Positions 34,555 to 41,831 of a stretch of 63,767 nt of DNA are shown here, in pieces; positions within the stretch are counted from its first letter, which is position 1; each line of letters begins with the position of its first letter. The DNA is from a virus, in IMG/VR virus record IMGVR_UViG_3300010354_000086, positions 1 to 63,767 of that record; one strand, 5' to 3'. The position numbers were made by a program, and so were the translations under genes. A model generated the notes under the pieces. It was given only the letters and a program-made list of their open reading frames with translations. It ran no database searches and was not told the origin of the DNA.

Positions 34555-36147
34555 ATGGGATCAAAAAGTCTTGATGGTGTCCTAGTTAAAAAGGCACACA
34601 AACAAGAAACTTATACTGAAAAACAGTTAGCAGATTTAGCTAAATGTCTTGATCCCGAAACTGGGTATTTGTATTTTTGTGAAAATTTCTTTTACATACA
34701 GCATCCTGTAAAAGGTAAGATCAAGATGGACCCTTACGAATACCAAAAGGGACTCCTATCTAGCTATCATAATTACAGATTTAATATTAACATGTTACCA
34801 CGGCAAAGTGGTAAAACAACCTGTGCTGCTGGCTATTTGCTATGGCATGCAATGTTTCATCCAGATCAAACAGTGTTAATTGCTGCTCATAAGTACACAG
34901 GCTCTCAAGAAATCATGCAGCGTATTAGATACGCATATGAATTATGCCCTGACTATATTCGATGCGGTGTTATTAATTATAACAAAGGTAGTATAGAATT
35001 TGACAACGGTAGTCGTATTGTCAGTGCTACAACTACTGGTAACACTGGTCGTGGTATGTCAATATCCTTACTATATTGTGATGAGTTTGCATTTGTGCAA
35101 CCTAATATAGCGGATGAGTTTTGGACATCAATTTCTCCAACATTGGCAACTGGTGGTCGTGCTATTATTACTAGCACACCAAATAGTGACGAGGATACAT
35201 TTGCCATCATATGGAAAGAGGCGAATAAGAAATTCGATGAACACGGTAATGAAACTGATGTCGGTGTTAATGGATTTAAAGCATTTACAGCACATTGGAA
35301 TGAACATCCAGACAGAGACGATCTGTGGGCTAAACAAGAAATGGGTCGCATCGGTGAAGAAAGATTCCGTCGTGAATACGGTTGTGAATTTTTAATCTAT
35401 GACGAAACACTAATTAGTAGTCTTAAGTTAGTCGACATGGTTGGCAGAGAACCTATTTTTAAAATGGGTCAGACAAGGTGGTACAAAAAACCGTCGTCAG
35501 AAAATTTATATGTTGTAACATTAGATCCTTCTATGGGAACTGGAGGAGATAATGCTGCAATACAGGTATTTGAGCTACCTAGCTTTGAGCAGGTTGCTGA
35601 ATGGTACCATAATACTACCCCAGTGCAAGGTCAGATTCGAATACTAAAAGAAATATTACAGTATATTGCTGACTGTATGGGTAATGGTCTTCCTGGCAGT
35701 ATCTATTGGAGTGTAGAGAACAATACTCTCGGAGAAGCTGCATTGATAGTTATTAAAGACATAGGGGAAGAAAATTTTCAAGGTATGCTAGTATCTGAGC
35801 CTATAAGAAAAGGACATATTCGTAAATTTAAAAAAGGTTTCAATACTACTCATAAGAGTAAAATTTCAGCTTGTAGTCGGGCTAAGTTTATGATTGAAAC
35901 TAATAAAATGATCATACATAGCAAGCCATTAATAAGTGAGTTAAAAGCGTTTACGGCGCAAGGAATAACCTATAAAGCAAAGCAAGGCGAAACTGACGAC
36001 CTTGTTAGTGCTCTTTTACTCACTATACGGGTAAGTCAAACTCTAGCTGATTGGGATACTAGAGTCTACGATAGTCTAAGTGATAAGCTCGAAGATGACG
36101 AGGATTTTGAACCTCCAATGCCTATTTATATATCAACCACATTTTAA
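34555..36147 (+). CDS. gp17: Large terminase subunit gp17 (530 aa)
   Basis: ATPase domain: Walker A MLPRQSGKTT (residues 80-89) and Walker B LYCDE (173-177), with Glu177 as catalytic carboxylate. Nuclease domain: first acidic residue in LDPSMGTGGD (Asp324), a second in WSVENN and a third region near the C-terminus (KQGETDDLVSALLL). These are the marks of the T4-type headful packaging motor, which translocates and cuts concatemeric DNA. T4 gp17 is 610 residues; this one is shorter, as in many aquatic relatives. It starts 2 bases after the previous gene. Confidence 0.96.
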   Translation: MGSKSLDGVLVKKAHKQETYTEKQLADLAKCLDPETGYLYFCENFFYIQHPVKGKIKMDPYEYQKGLLSSYHNYRFNINMLPRQSGKTTCAAGYLLWHAMFHPDQTVLIAAHKYTGSQEIMQRIRYAYELCPDYIRCGVINYNKGSIEFDNGSRIVSATTTGNTGRGMSISLLYCDEFAFVQPNIADEFWTSISPTLATGGRAIITSTPNSDEDTFAIIWKEANKKFDEHGNETDVGVNGFKAFTAHWNEHPDRDDLWAKQEMGRIGEERFRREYGCEFLIYDETLISSLKLVDMVGREPIFKMGQTRWYKKPSSENLYVVTLDPSMGTGGDNAAIQVFELPSFEQVAEWYHNTTPVQGQIRILKEILQYIADCMGNGLPGSIYWSVENNTLGEAALIVIKDIGEENFQGMLVSEPIRKGHIRKFKKGFNTTHKSKISACSRAKFMIETNKMIIHSKPLISELKAFTAQGITYKAKQGETDDLVSALLLTIRVSQTLADWDTRVYDSLSDKLEDDEDFEPPMPIYISTTF

Positions 36148-36153
36148 TAAATA
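36146..36153 (+). promoter_or_regulatory. Late promoter box AATAAATA, leaderless geometry
   Basis: The box overlaps the gp17 stop codon and ends 4 bases (ATAG) before the ATG at 36158; no Shine-Dalgarno sequence is present. Confidence 0.68.
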
Positions 36154-36157
36154 ATAG

Positions 36158-38209
36158 ATGACTCCTAATCTAGATTATACAGCTAAAGAACTTTTTAACA
36201 AGTTAAGAACTAGATTCTCTAATGTTAAGTTAGGCGATGAAGCTAGTAATGTAACTAAAGTTCCATCTAAGGCAAGATTTTTTGATTTTGCTTACAATGA
36301 CAATGGTGCAGACCTCGGTCGTGTGACAATTAGCTTAGAAGACAGTAACCCAGATGAAGATAGCAGTAAACCTAGTTTAAATGTTATTTACGGATCAGAT
36401 CTTATAGCAGATCTTGATCCAGCTACAAAAAATCAATGGTACAGCTTCTTAAGAAGCCTAAGAGAATTCGCAAGAACCCATTGGTTAATGTTTGACATAC
36501 GAGATATTGAAAAATCACAACTAACTAAACGAGACTATGCATTCCTGTCAGGAAGCAAGGGAGAAAAACAAATGTCTGAAAGTAAACTATATGGTACCAA
36601 CCGAACAAGTTGGCAAGATATAGGTAATGCTAAAATTGTAATTAAACATAGCCGGCCTATTAATATTGATCTACCTCAAGGGCGTAGTCTAAATATTGAA
36701 AGTATCTATATTGAAAACATCGAAGGTGAAAGATTTAAATTTAATGGATCGCTGACTGCTGCTCGTGCAATGGCTCGACATGTTAGTGAAGGTGGTGCTA
36801 CATATGATGAAATCGGTAAACATATTACAGGTCTTAATGAAGAATTAGGAAAGTTAAGGCACTTTAAAAATTATGTTCAACGACATGGTGCATTGAGTGA
36901 AAACTTTTCAGATCTAACAACTCGTGTGTTAACAAGAATAGAAGATATTAAATCTGAATTACATACCTTACAACGAGAAAGTGGATACCTATCGTATAAA
37001 GAACAATTCCAACCACCAACATCTAAAGATGTACCAGAAGATTTAATGAATGATTGGGTCGATAAGTTAACTTTAAGATCATTTAACGAAGAACTTAAAG
37101 ATGTATTTCCGTACTTGTATAATCTAGTTGAAGCCCCTGTAGCTGATATTGAATTTTCTGATATTGTCGGGGAAGACGCTATAGAAAATAATATAGAAGA
37201 TCAGGAAAAAGAACTACCGGAATCTACGGAATTTGAAAATTTAGTTTCTTCTATCAGCCCAGAACACGAAGTTATTGAAGCTGATCCTTACGAAGGAAAC
37301 GAATTTGCACAAATAGTTCGTGAACTACAAGCTAAAGGTGCAACACCACTAACATCATTTACTACTGCTGAAGGTCAAGAATATACCTTAGCTGATGTTA
37401 TGGAACGAGCAGGACTAGCTGTAGAAGATTTTTTTAGTGAACAATCATTTCAAAAAAACAGATTTGATGATTTAGAGAATAAGTTTAAAAACAAATATCA
37501 TGATTTAGAAGATAAACTTGGATTTAAGGATAGAAATAACGCTACTAACGCAGCTTGGCTTGCCGATATTGAAAGACGGCAAAAAGAGAAAGACCAAAAT
37601 TCACAAAGAGACCAAGATAAATTGGATTATGAGTTCCAATTCAAGCAACAGCGAGACCGAGACTGGGCTGATCAGGACAATGCTTTACAAGGACAATACC
37701 TCCAATGGAAGAAAGACTATGATGATCATTCCAATGCTTTACAAGGACAACACCTCCAATGGAGGAAAGAGAAAGATCAACTTGATAACGAGATAAGAGT
37801 TTTACGAGCTAAATTTGATATGGATCAAGATGCTAAAACATTTGATTTGTTGCGTAACCGTATTGACCGTTATAATCGTTTGAGTCAAAATCCTGAATGG
37901 CAATCCGCCATGGTTCAACAGGTTGGTAAAGAAGGTGTAGCGGAAGGTGAAGACCAAGTAGTAAAGAGTAAAGGAAAGGTTCTTCCAAATACCGGAAATC
38001 CTGTAAAAGATGTTAAAGAGTTTGTAGAAAGTTTTTTTGATGCAGAAACTGGAAAGTTTCCTAAAGGAGAAACTGGAGTAATGGTAGCAGTAGATAAAAA
38101 ATTTGGCGAAGGTGCAGTACCGGTAGCTAAAAAAGTTATAGAAATGCTAAAAGTAAAAAGTGAGCAGATGCGTATTCGTGAATTAGCAGGTATGGTAAAA
38201 AAATACTAG
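36158..38209 (+). CDS. Large hypothetical protein with coiled coil, possibly packaged (683 aa)
   Basis: Not recognised. The N-terminal part (TAKELFNKLRTRFSNVKLGD; NQWYSFLRSLREFARTHWLM) and a second domain (LYGTNRTSWQDIGNAKIVIK, then LNIESIYIENIEGERFKFNG and SLTAARAMARHVSEGGATYD) look globular. A potential prohead-protease site LVE|A occurs at residues 323-325. Residues about 430-580 are a highly charged coiled coil containing a duplicated 18-residue unit (NALQGQ-L-QW-K/R-K). The C-terminus has a compact helical domain (KDVKEFVESFF; MRIRELAGMVKKY). It lies between the terminase and gp32 and has a late box. A DNA-associated or injected virion protein is a guess. Confidence 0.55.
   Translation: MTPNLDYTAKELFNKLRTRFSNVKLGDEASNVTKVPSKARFFDFAYNDNGADLGRVTISLEDSNPDEDSSKPSLNVIYGSDLIADLDPATKNQWYSFLRSLREFARTHWLMFDIRDIEKSQLTKRDYAFLSGSKGEKQMSESKLYGTNRTSWQDIGNAKIVIKHSRPINIDLPQGRSLNIESIYIENIEGERFKFNGSLTAARAMARHVSEGGATYDEIGKHITGLNEELGKLRHFKNYVQRHGALSENFSDLTTRVLTRIEDIKSELHTLQRESGYLSYKEQFQPPTSKDVPEDLMNDWVDKLTLRSFNEELKDVFPYLYNLVEAPVADIEFSDIVGEDAIENNIEDQEKELPESTEFENLVSSISPEHEVIEADPYEGNEFAQIVRELQAKGATPLTSFTTAEGQEYTLADVMERAGLAVEDFFSEQSFQKNRFDDLENKFKNKYHDLEDKLGFKDRNNATNAAWLADIERRQKEKDQNSQRDQDKLDYEFQFKQQRDRDWADQDNALQGQYLQWKKDYDDHSNALQGQHLQWRKEKDQLDNEIRVLRAKFDMDQDAKTFDLLRNRIDRYNRLSQNPEWQSAMVQQVGKEGVAEGEDQVVKSKGKVLPNTGNPVKDVKEFVESFFDAETGKFPKGETGVMVAVDKKFGEGAVPVAKKVIEMLKVKSEQMRIRELAGMVKKY
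37678..37770 (+). repeat. Two direct repeats, 54-bp period, in the coiled-coil gene
   Basis: Copies starting at 37678 and 37732 share CAATGCTTTACAAGGACAA and CCTCCAATGGA with few substitutions over about 39 bases. The period is 54 bases (18 residues), so copy-number change would keep the frame. Confidence 0.85.
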
Positions 38210-38223
38210 ATTACCTCTTGCAA

Positions 38224-38231
38224 TATAAATA
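38224..38231 (+). promoter_or_regulatory. Perfect T4 late promoter TATAAATA upstream of gp32
   Basis: TATAAATA lies 82 bases before the gp32 ATG and only one base before a terminator hairpin. The predicted transcription start (about 38237) falls in the left arm of that hairpin, so transcripts from here would lack part of the stem while read-through RNA would form it completely. Confidence 0.65.
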
Positions 38232-38232
38232 C

Positions 38233-38268
38233 AATCAGCATATACTAGAGTATGTGCTGATTTTTTTT
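38233..38268 (+). terminator. Intrinsic terminator between the 683-aa gene and gp32
   Basis: A 14-bp stem (AATCAGCATATACT / AGTATGTGCTGATT, one G-T pair) is followed by a run of eight T bases. It separates late packaging genes from the replication genes. A loosely matching sigma70-type site (TATACA at 38291-38296) may restart transcription, but it is weak. Confidence 0.9.
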
Positions 38269-38313
38269 AGGCACAGCACCATATAAGGCATATACATTTA
38301 AAGGAGGCATATT

Positions 38314-39270
38314 ATGGCAACATTGGCAGAAATTAGAGCAAAATTAATGGCACAAGAAAACCGTTCAAATGGAAACACTTCGAGCGGAGACAACGGAATT
38401 TATCCTTTTTGGAATCTAGAGCAAGGTAAAGAAAGCACTGTACGATTCCTTCCAGATGCAAATACTAATAATACCTTTTTCTGGGTCGAACGAGCAATGA
38501 TTAAATTGCCGTTTTCTGGAATTAAAGATGAAACAGATAGTAGACCAGTTCAAGTGCAAGTTCCTTGTATGGAGATGTATAACGAAACTTGTCCTATTCT
38601 TAGCGAAGTTCGAGCATGGTTTAAAGACAAAAGCCTCGAAGATCTTGGTCGAAAATACTGGAAGAAGCGTTCGTATGTATTTCAAGGATTTGTAGTTGAG
38701 GATGGTCTTAAAGAAGATAATCATCCAGAAAATCCTATTCGTAGATTCATTATCGGACCTCAAATTTTTCAACTTATTCGTTCAGCATTAATGGATCCAG
38801 AAATGGAAGATCTGCCTACTGATACTGTTAATGGAGTTGACTTTAAACTAATCAAATCAAGCAAAGGTGGCTATGCTGACTATAGCACTAGTAAATGGAG
38901 TCGTCGCAGCCGTCCATTGTCTGATAAAGAAACAGAAGCTGTTAAGCAGTTTGGATTGTTTAATTTAAGTGATTATCTTCCTAAAAAGCCAGGTGAAGTC
39001 GAGCTTCGTGTTATTTCGGAGATGTTCAGAGCTAGTGTAGACGGTGAACCCTTTGATAAAGATGCATGGGGTCAGTATTTCCGACCAGCAGGCATGGGCG
39101 GAACTGGAGATCCTAACTCAGCAGGTGATGATGACGCTCCTGCTCCTGTTCGATCTGCTCCGGTAAGACAAGAAGCTCCAAGAGTCGAGACACCTCCGGC
39201 TTCAAAAAGCGGCGAATCTAAAGCTGATGATATTTTAGCAATGATTCGTTCCCGTCAAAATAAACAATAA
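38314..39270 (+). CDS. gp32: Single-stranded DNA-binding protein gp32 (318 aa)
   Basis: IYPFWNLEQGKESTVRFLPD, then FFWVERAMIKLPFSG, KKRSYVFQGFVVEDGL and NPIRRFIIGPQIFQLI follow the gp32 OB-fold core that coats ssDNA in replication, recombination and repair. A basic N-terminal arm (AEIRAKLMAQENR) would give cooperativity. Cys85 and Cys93 (PCMEMYNETCP) mark the zinc region, but the full T4 His-Cys3 set is not obvious. The C-terminus (DDILAMIRSRQNKQ after a Pro/Ala linker) replaces T4's strongly acidic tail. AAAGGAGG gives a very strong ribosome site, fitting high expression. Confidence 0.95.
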   Translation: MATLAEIRAKLMAQENRSNGNTSSGDNGIYPFWNLEQGKESTVRFLPDANTNNTFFWVERAMIKLPFSGIKDETDSRPVQVQVPCMEMYNETCPILSEVRAWFKDKSLEDLGRKYWKKRSYVFQGFVVEDGLKEDNHPENPIRRFIIGPQIFQLIRSALMDPEMEDLPTDTVNGVDFKLIKSSKGGYADYSTSKWSRRSRPLSDKETEAVKQFGLFNLSDYLPKKPGEVELRVISEMFRASVDGEPFDKDAWGQYFRPAGMGGTGDPNSAGDDDAPAPVRSAPVRQEAPRVETPPASKSGESKADDILAMIRSRQNKQ

Positions 39271-39275
39271 AAATA

Positions 39276-39303
39276 ATGGCTTGAGGCAAGAACCTCAAGC
39301 CAT
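39276..39303 (+). terminator. Hairpin between gp32 and uvsX
   Basis: A perfect 11-bp stem ATGGCTTGAGG / CCTCAAGCCAT with a 6-base loop, followed only by CTTT. It may be a weak terminator, attenuating uvsX relative to gp32, or a 3'-end stabiliser of gp32 mRNA. Confidence 0.7.
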
Positions 39304-39320
39304 CTTTACGGAGAATACTA

Positions 39321-40379
39321 ATGGCAACAAAACCTTTTGATCTTACTAAATTTCGTAAGACTTTAACAAAAAGCATTGACGGGCTAGGAGTAGGGTTTAA
39401 CGACCCTACTGATTGGATATCGACTGGAAATTATGCTTTAAATTATCTTATTAGCAGTGATTTTAACAAAGGAATACCTTTAGGTAAGGTAACTGTGTTT
39501 GCAGGAGAAAGTGGTGCAGGAAAGAGTTATATTTGTTCCGGAAATGTAATTAAAAATGCACAACAACAGGGAATCTTTGTAGTTCTCGTTGATTCGGAAA
39601 ATGCACTAGACAAAGAATGGTTAGAAAATCTTGGTGTTGATACTAGTGAAGAAAAACTTCTTAAACTCAATATGGCTATGATTGACGATGTGGCGAAAAC
39701 AATTAGCGAGTTTATGAAAGAATACAAGGCCATGCCAGAAGATGCTAAACCTAAAGTTCTATTCGTAATTGACAGTTTAGGTATGTTAATGACACCGACC
39801 GATGTTGACCAATTCGATAAAGGTGACCTAAAAGGTGACATGGGTCGTAAGCCCAAGGCACTGACAGCATTGGTTCGTAATTGTGTTAATATGTTTGGCA
39901 GTCACAATGTTGGTCTGGTCTGCACCAATCATACCTATGCCAGTCAAGACATGTTTGATCCAGATGATAAAATTTCAGGTGGTCAAGGTTTTATCTATGC
40001 GTCATCAATTGTTGTGGCAATGAAAAAACTCAAACTCAAAGAGGATGAGGATGGTAATAAGACTTCTGATGTACTAGGTATTCGTTCAGCCTGTAAAATC
40101 ATGAAAACTCGCTATGCTAAACCTTTTGAAAGTGTTCAGGTCAAGATTCCCTATTCAACAGGCATGAATCCTTATAGCGGTCTAGTAGATATGTTTGAAA
40201 AGCAAGGTCTACTAGTTCAACAAGGTAATCGATTAAAATTTGTTGATAGTTCAGGCCAAGAGCATTTATATTATCGAAAAGAATGGAAAGATGATAAATT
40301 AGATATGATAATGAAAGACTATGGTAATCATAACTTGAATGTCATTCCGATAGATCAGGAGGAAATTGTAAATGAATGA
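39321..40379 (+). CDS. uvsX: UvsX recombinase (352 aa)
   Basis: RecA-family core: Walker A GESGAGKS (residues 62-69), FVVLVDSENALDKEWLENLG, Walker B KVLFVIDSLGML, and the loop region SGGQGFIYASSIVVAMKKLK. This matches T4 UvsX, which forms presynaptic filaments on gp32-coated ssDNA for recombination-dependent replication and repair. Length is close to T4 UvsX (about 390). The start is set by ACGGAGAA upstream. It overlaps the acidic small gene by 8 bases, and uvsY, its loader, is two genes downstream. Confidence 0.96.
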   Translation: MATKPFDLTKFRKTLTKSIDGLGVGFNDPTDWISTGNYALNYLISSDFNKGIPLGKVTVFAGESGAGKSYICSGNVIKNAQQQGIFVVLVDSENALDKEWLENLGVDTSEEKLLKLNMAMIDDVAKTISEFMKEYKAMPEDAKPKVLFVIDSLGMLMTPTDVDQFDKGDLKGDMGRKPKALTALVRNCVNMFGSHNVGLVCTNHTYASQDMFDPDDKISGGQGFIYASSIVVAMKKLKLKEDEDGNKTSDVLGIRSACKIMKTRYAKPFESVQVKIPYSTGMNPYSGLVDMFEKQGLLVQQGNRLKFVDSSGQEHLYYRKEWKDDKLDMIMKDYGNHNLNVIPIDQEEIVNE

Positions 40380-40617
40380 AGAGATGATTGTTGACATCTG
40401 GAACGGTGTTAAAGAGTATATTGATAAAAAACAAATTGAAACTGCTGCTAGTCGATTTGTCGATGTGCTAGTTGACAATGGTGTTGATGATGATACTTTA
40501 AACGGATTAGTTGGTAGTTGTGAATTCTTAGATGAAGCTATTGAATATTATCTTGAAGAAAATGAAGATGAGCTCGATGACGAAGATGACGATGACTGGG
40601 ACTATGAAGAAGAATAA
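40372..40617 (+). CDS. Small acidic conserved protein between uvsX and uvsY (81 aa)
   Basis: MNEEMIVDIWNGVKEYIDKK, DVLVDNGVDDDTLNGLVGSC and a C-terminal run almost entirely of Asp and Glu (from about residue 63). A small acidic gene at this place is a common feature of T4-like phages of aquatic bacteria. Its function is unknown. The tail could compete with DNA for binding to UvsX, UvsY or gp32, or act as a DNA mimic; this is inference from charge and position. It starts 8 bases before the uvsX stop. Confidence 0.75.
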   Translation: MNEEMIVDIWNGVKEYIDKKQIETAASRFVDVLVDNGVDDDTLNGLVGSCEFLDEAIEYYLEENEDELDDEDDDDWDYEEE

Positions 40618-40620
40618 ACA

Positions 40621-41076
40621 ATGAATTGGTACTCTAAGATTGCTAATGATATTTCTTATATACCTGATGCTATAAGCTACTATGAAAATGAACTTATTTC
40701 AGCAAGGGGTGAGGTTAAAATTACTGGAAGTATCGAAAAAGCAGCAGCTACTATGCCAGGTGTTGTTGAACACCGATACGGACAATTACAGGAAATAGAA
40801 GCAATTTTAGAGTACCTTAACATTGAGTTTAGGCGATTAAAAAGTCAATATTTCAAAAAATATCTAGAGAATTATCAAAGAGCTCTTAGTAGTAGAGACT
40901 GCGAACGATATGTCGAGGGCGAATCAGATGTAGTTGATATGGAAAAGATTATCAATGATTTTGCCTTACTAAGAAATAAGTGGCTTGGAATTACTAAAGC
41001 ATTAGATCAAAAACAATGGATGATCACTAATATTGTTAAACTCAGAGTTGCAGGCATGGAGGATGCAACTTTGTAA
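40621..41076 (+). CDS. uvsY: UvsY recombination mediator (151 aa)
   Basis: Residues about 1-80 (MNWYSKIANDISYIPDAISY, then GSIEKAAATMPGVVEHRYGQ and LQEIEAILEYLNIEFRRLKS) follow the UvsY family, which forms oligomeric rings and loads UvsX onto gp32-coated ssDNA. Length (T4 UvsY 137), helical content and position after uvsX agree. The mid part (QYFKKYLENYQRALSSRDCE) and C-terminal helix (WMITNIVKLRVAGMEDATL) complete the fold. It begins 3 bases after the acidic gene. Confidence 0.9.
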   Translation: MNWYSKIANDISYIPDAISYYENELISARGEVKITGSIEKAAATMPGVVEHRYGQLQEIEAILEYLNIEFRRLKSQYFKKYLENYQRALSSRDCERYVEGESDVVDMEKIINDFALLRNKWLGITKALDQKQWMITNIVKLRVAGMEDATL

Positions 41077-41079
41077 ATA
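41072..41079 (+). promoter_or_regulatory. Late promoter box TGTAAATA, leaderless geometry, for the sugar operon
   Basis: TGTAAATA overlaps the uvsY stop codon and ends exactly 5 bases before the ATG at 41085, so T4 spacing puts +1 on the A of ATG. No Shine-Dalgarno sequence intervenes. Confidence 0.65.
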
Positions 41080-41084
41080 AGACT

Positions 41085-41831
41085 ATGAAAATAGTCTTAG
41101 CTACAGGCGGATTCGATCCATTACATTCAGGGCACATTAAATATCTACAAGATGCCCGTAAACTCGGTGATAGGTTAATTATAGGGTTAAACTCAGATGC
41201 ATGGCTTGAGCGAAAAAAAGGTCGAGCCTTTATGCCATTTGCTGAGCGACAATCAGTTCTCTCTGCGTTAGACTGCACAGGTTATGTTGTTTCTTTTGAC
41301 GACAGTGATGGAAGCGCAATTAAGTTTTTAGAAGATATTAAAAAAAGCTATCCTTATGCAGAAATTATTTTTGCTAATGGTGGTGACAGAAATGCTACAA
41401 ATATTCCTGAAATGAGCGTGGAAGGAATTAAGTTTGAGTTCGGTGTTGGCGGAAACACTAAGGTAAATTCTAGTAGCTGGATCTTAGATGACTGGAAAAC
41501 ATCGAAAACTAATCGAACATGGGGTTATTGGAGAGTTCTTAATAACAATTCTAACTATAAAATAAAAGAACTAGTAATAAATCCAAAAGAAAGCATATCT
41601 TTTCAACGACATCAACATCGAAATGAGCACTGGTATATTTTAAAAGGATCCTGCCTAATTAAAACAGAGTATTTAAATGTCGAGTCAACTGTTCATAAAG
41701 AACCTCATTCAACTTATGTTATAGGACGAGGAGTTTGGCACCAAATACAGAATAACTCTAATGAACCCTGTCACATTTTAGAAGTCCAATACGGTGACCA
41801 ATGTGTAGAAGAGGATATTGAACGAAGATGA
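41085..41831 (+). CDS. Cytidylyltransferase-like/cupin fusion protein (248 aa)
   Basis: Residues 1-140: nucleotidyltransferase domain of the RfaE/HldE-C and TagD type, with TGGFDPLHSGHIKYL (HxGH at 14-17) and AERQSVLSAL, which would couple a sugar- or polyol-phosphate to a nucleotide. Residues about 150-248: cupin of the mannose-6-phosphate isomerase/guanylyltransferase C-terminal type (HQHRNEHWYILKGSCLI; GRGVWHQIQNNSNEPCHILE). First gene of a seven-gene late operon in which most genes overlap by 1-4 bases. It probably makes an activated sugar for the transferases downstream. The fusion is clear; the substrate is unknown. Confidence 0.85.
   Translation: MKIVLATGGFDPLHSGHIKYLQDARKLGDRLIIGLNSDAWLERKKGRAFMPFAERQSVLSALDCTGYVVSFDDSDGSAIKFLEDIKKSYPYAEIIFANGGDRNATNIPEMSVEGIKFEFGVGGNTKVNSSSWILDDWKTSKTNRTWGYWRVLNNNSNYKIKELVINPKESISFQRHQHRNEHWYILKGSCLIKTEYLNVESTVHKEPHSTYVIGRGVWHQIQNNSNEPCHILEVQYGDQCVEEDIERR

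Noticed and set aside
35114-35395. Overlapping plus-strand frame inside gp17, and similar frames inside uvsW (50688-51053) and the DnaE-like gene (54359-54559)
   Set aside because: They are alternative frames of strongly conserved proteins with no separate start signals.
36124-36131. TATAAATA on the minus strand at the end of gp17
   Set aside because: No minus-strand gene follows it; chance matches are expected in AT-rich DNA.
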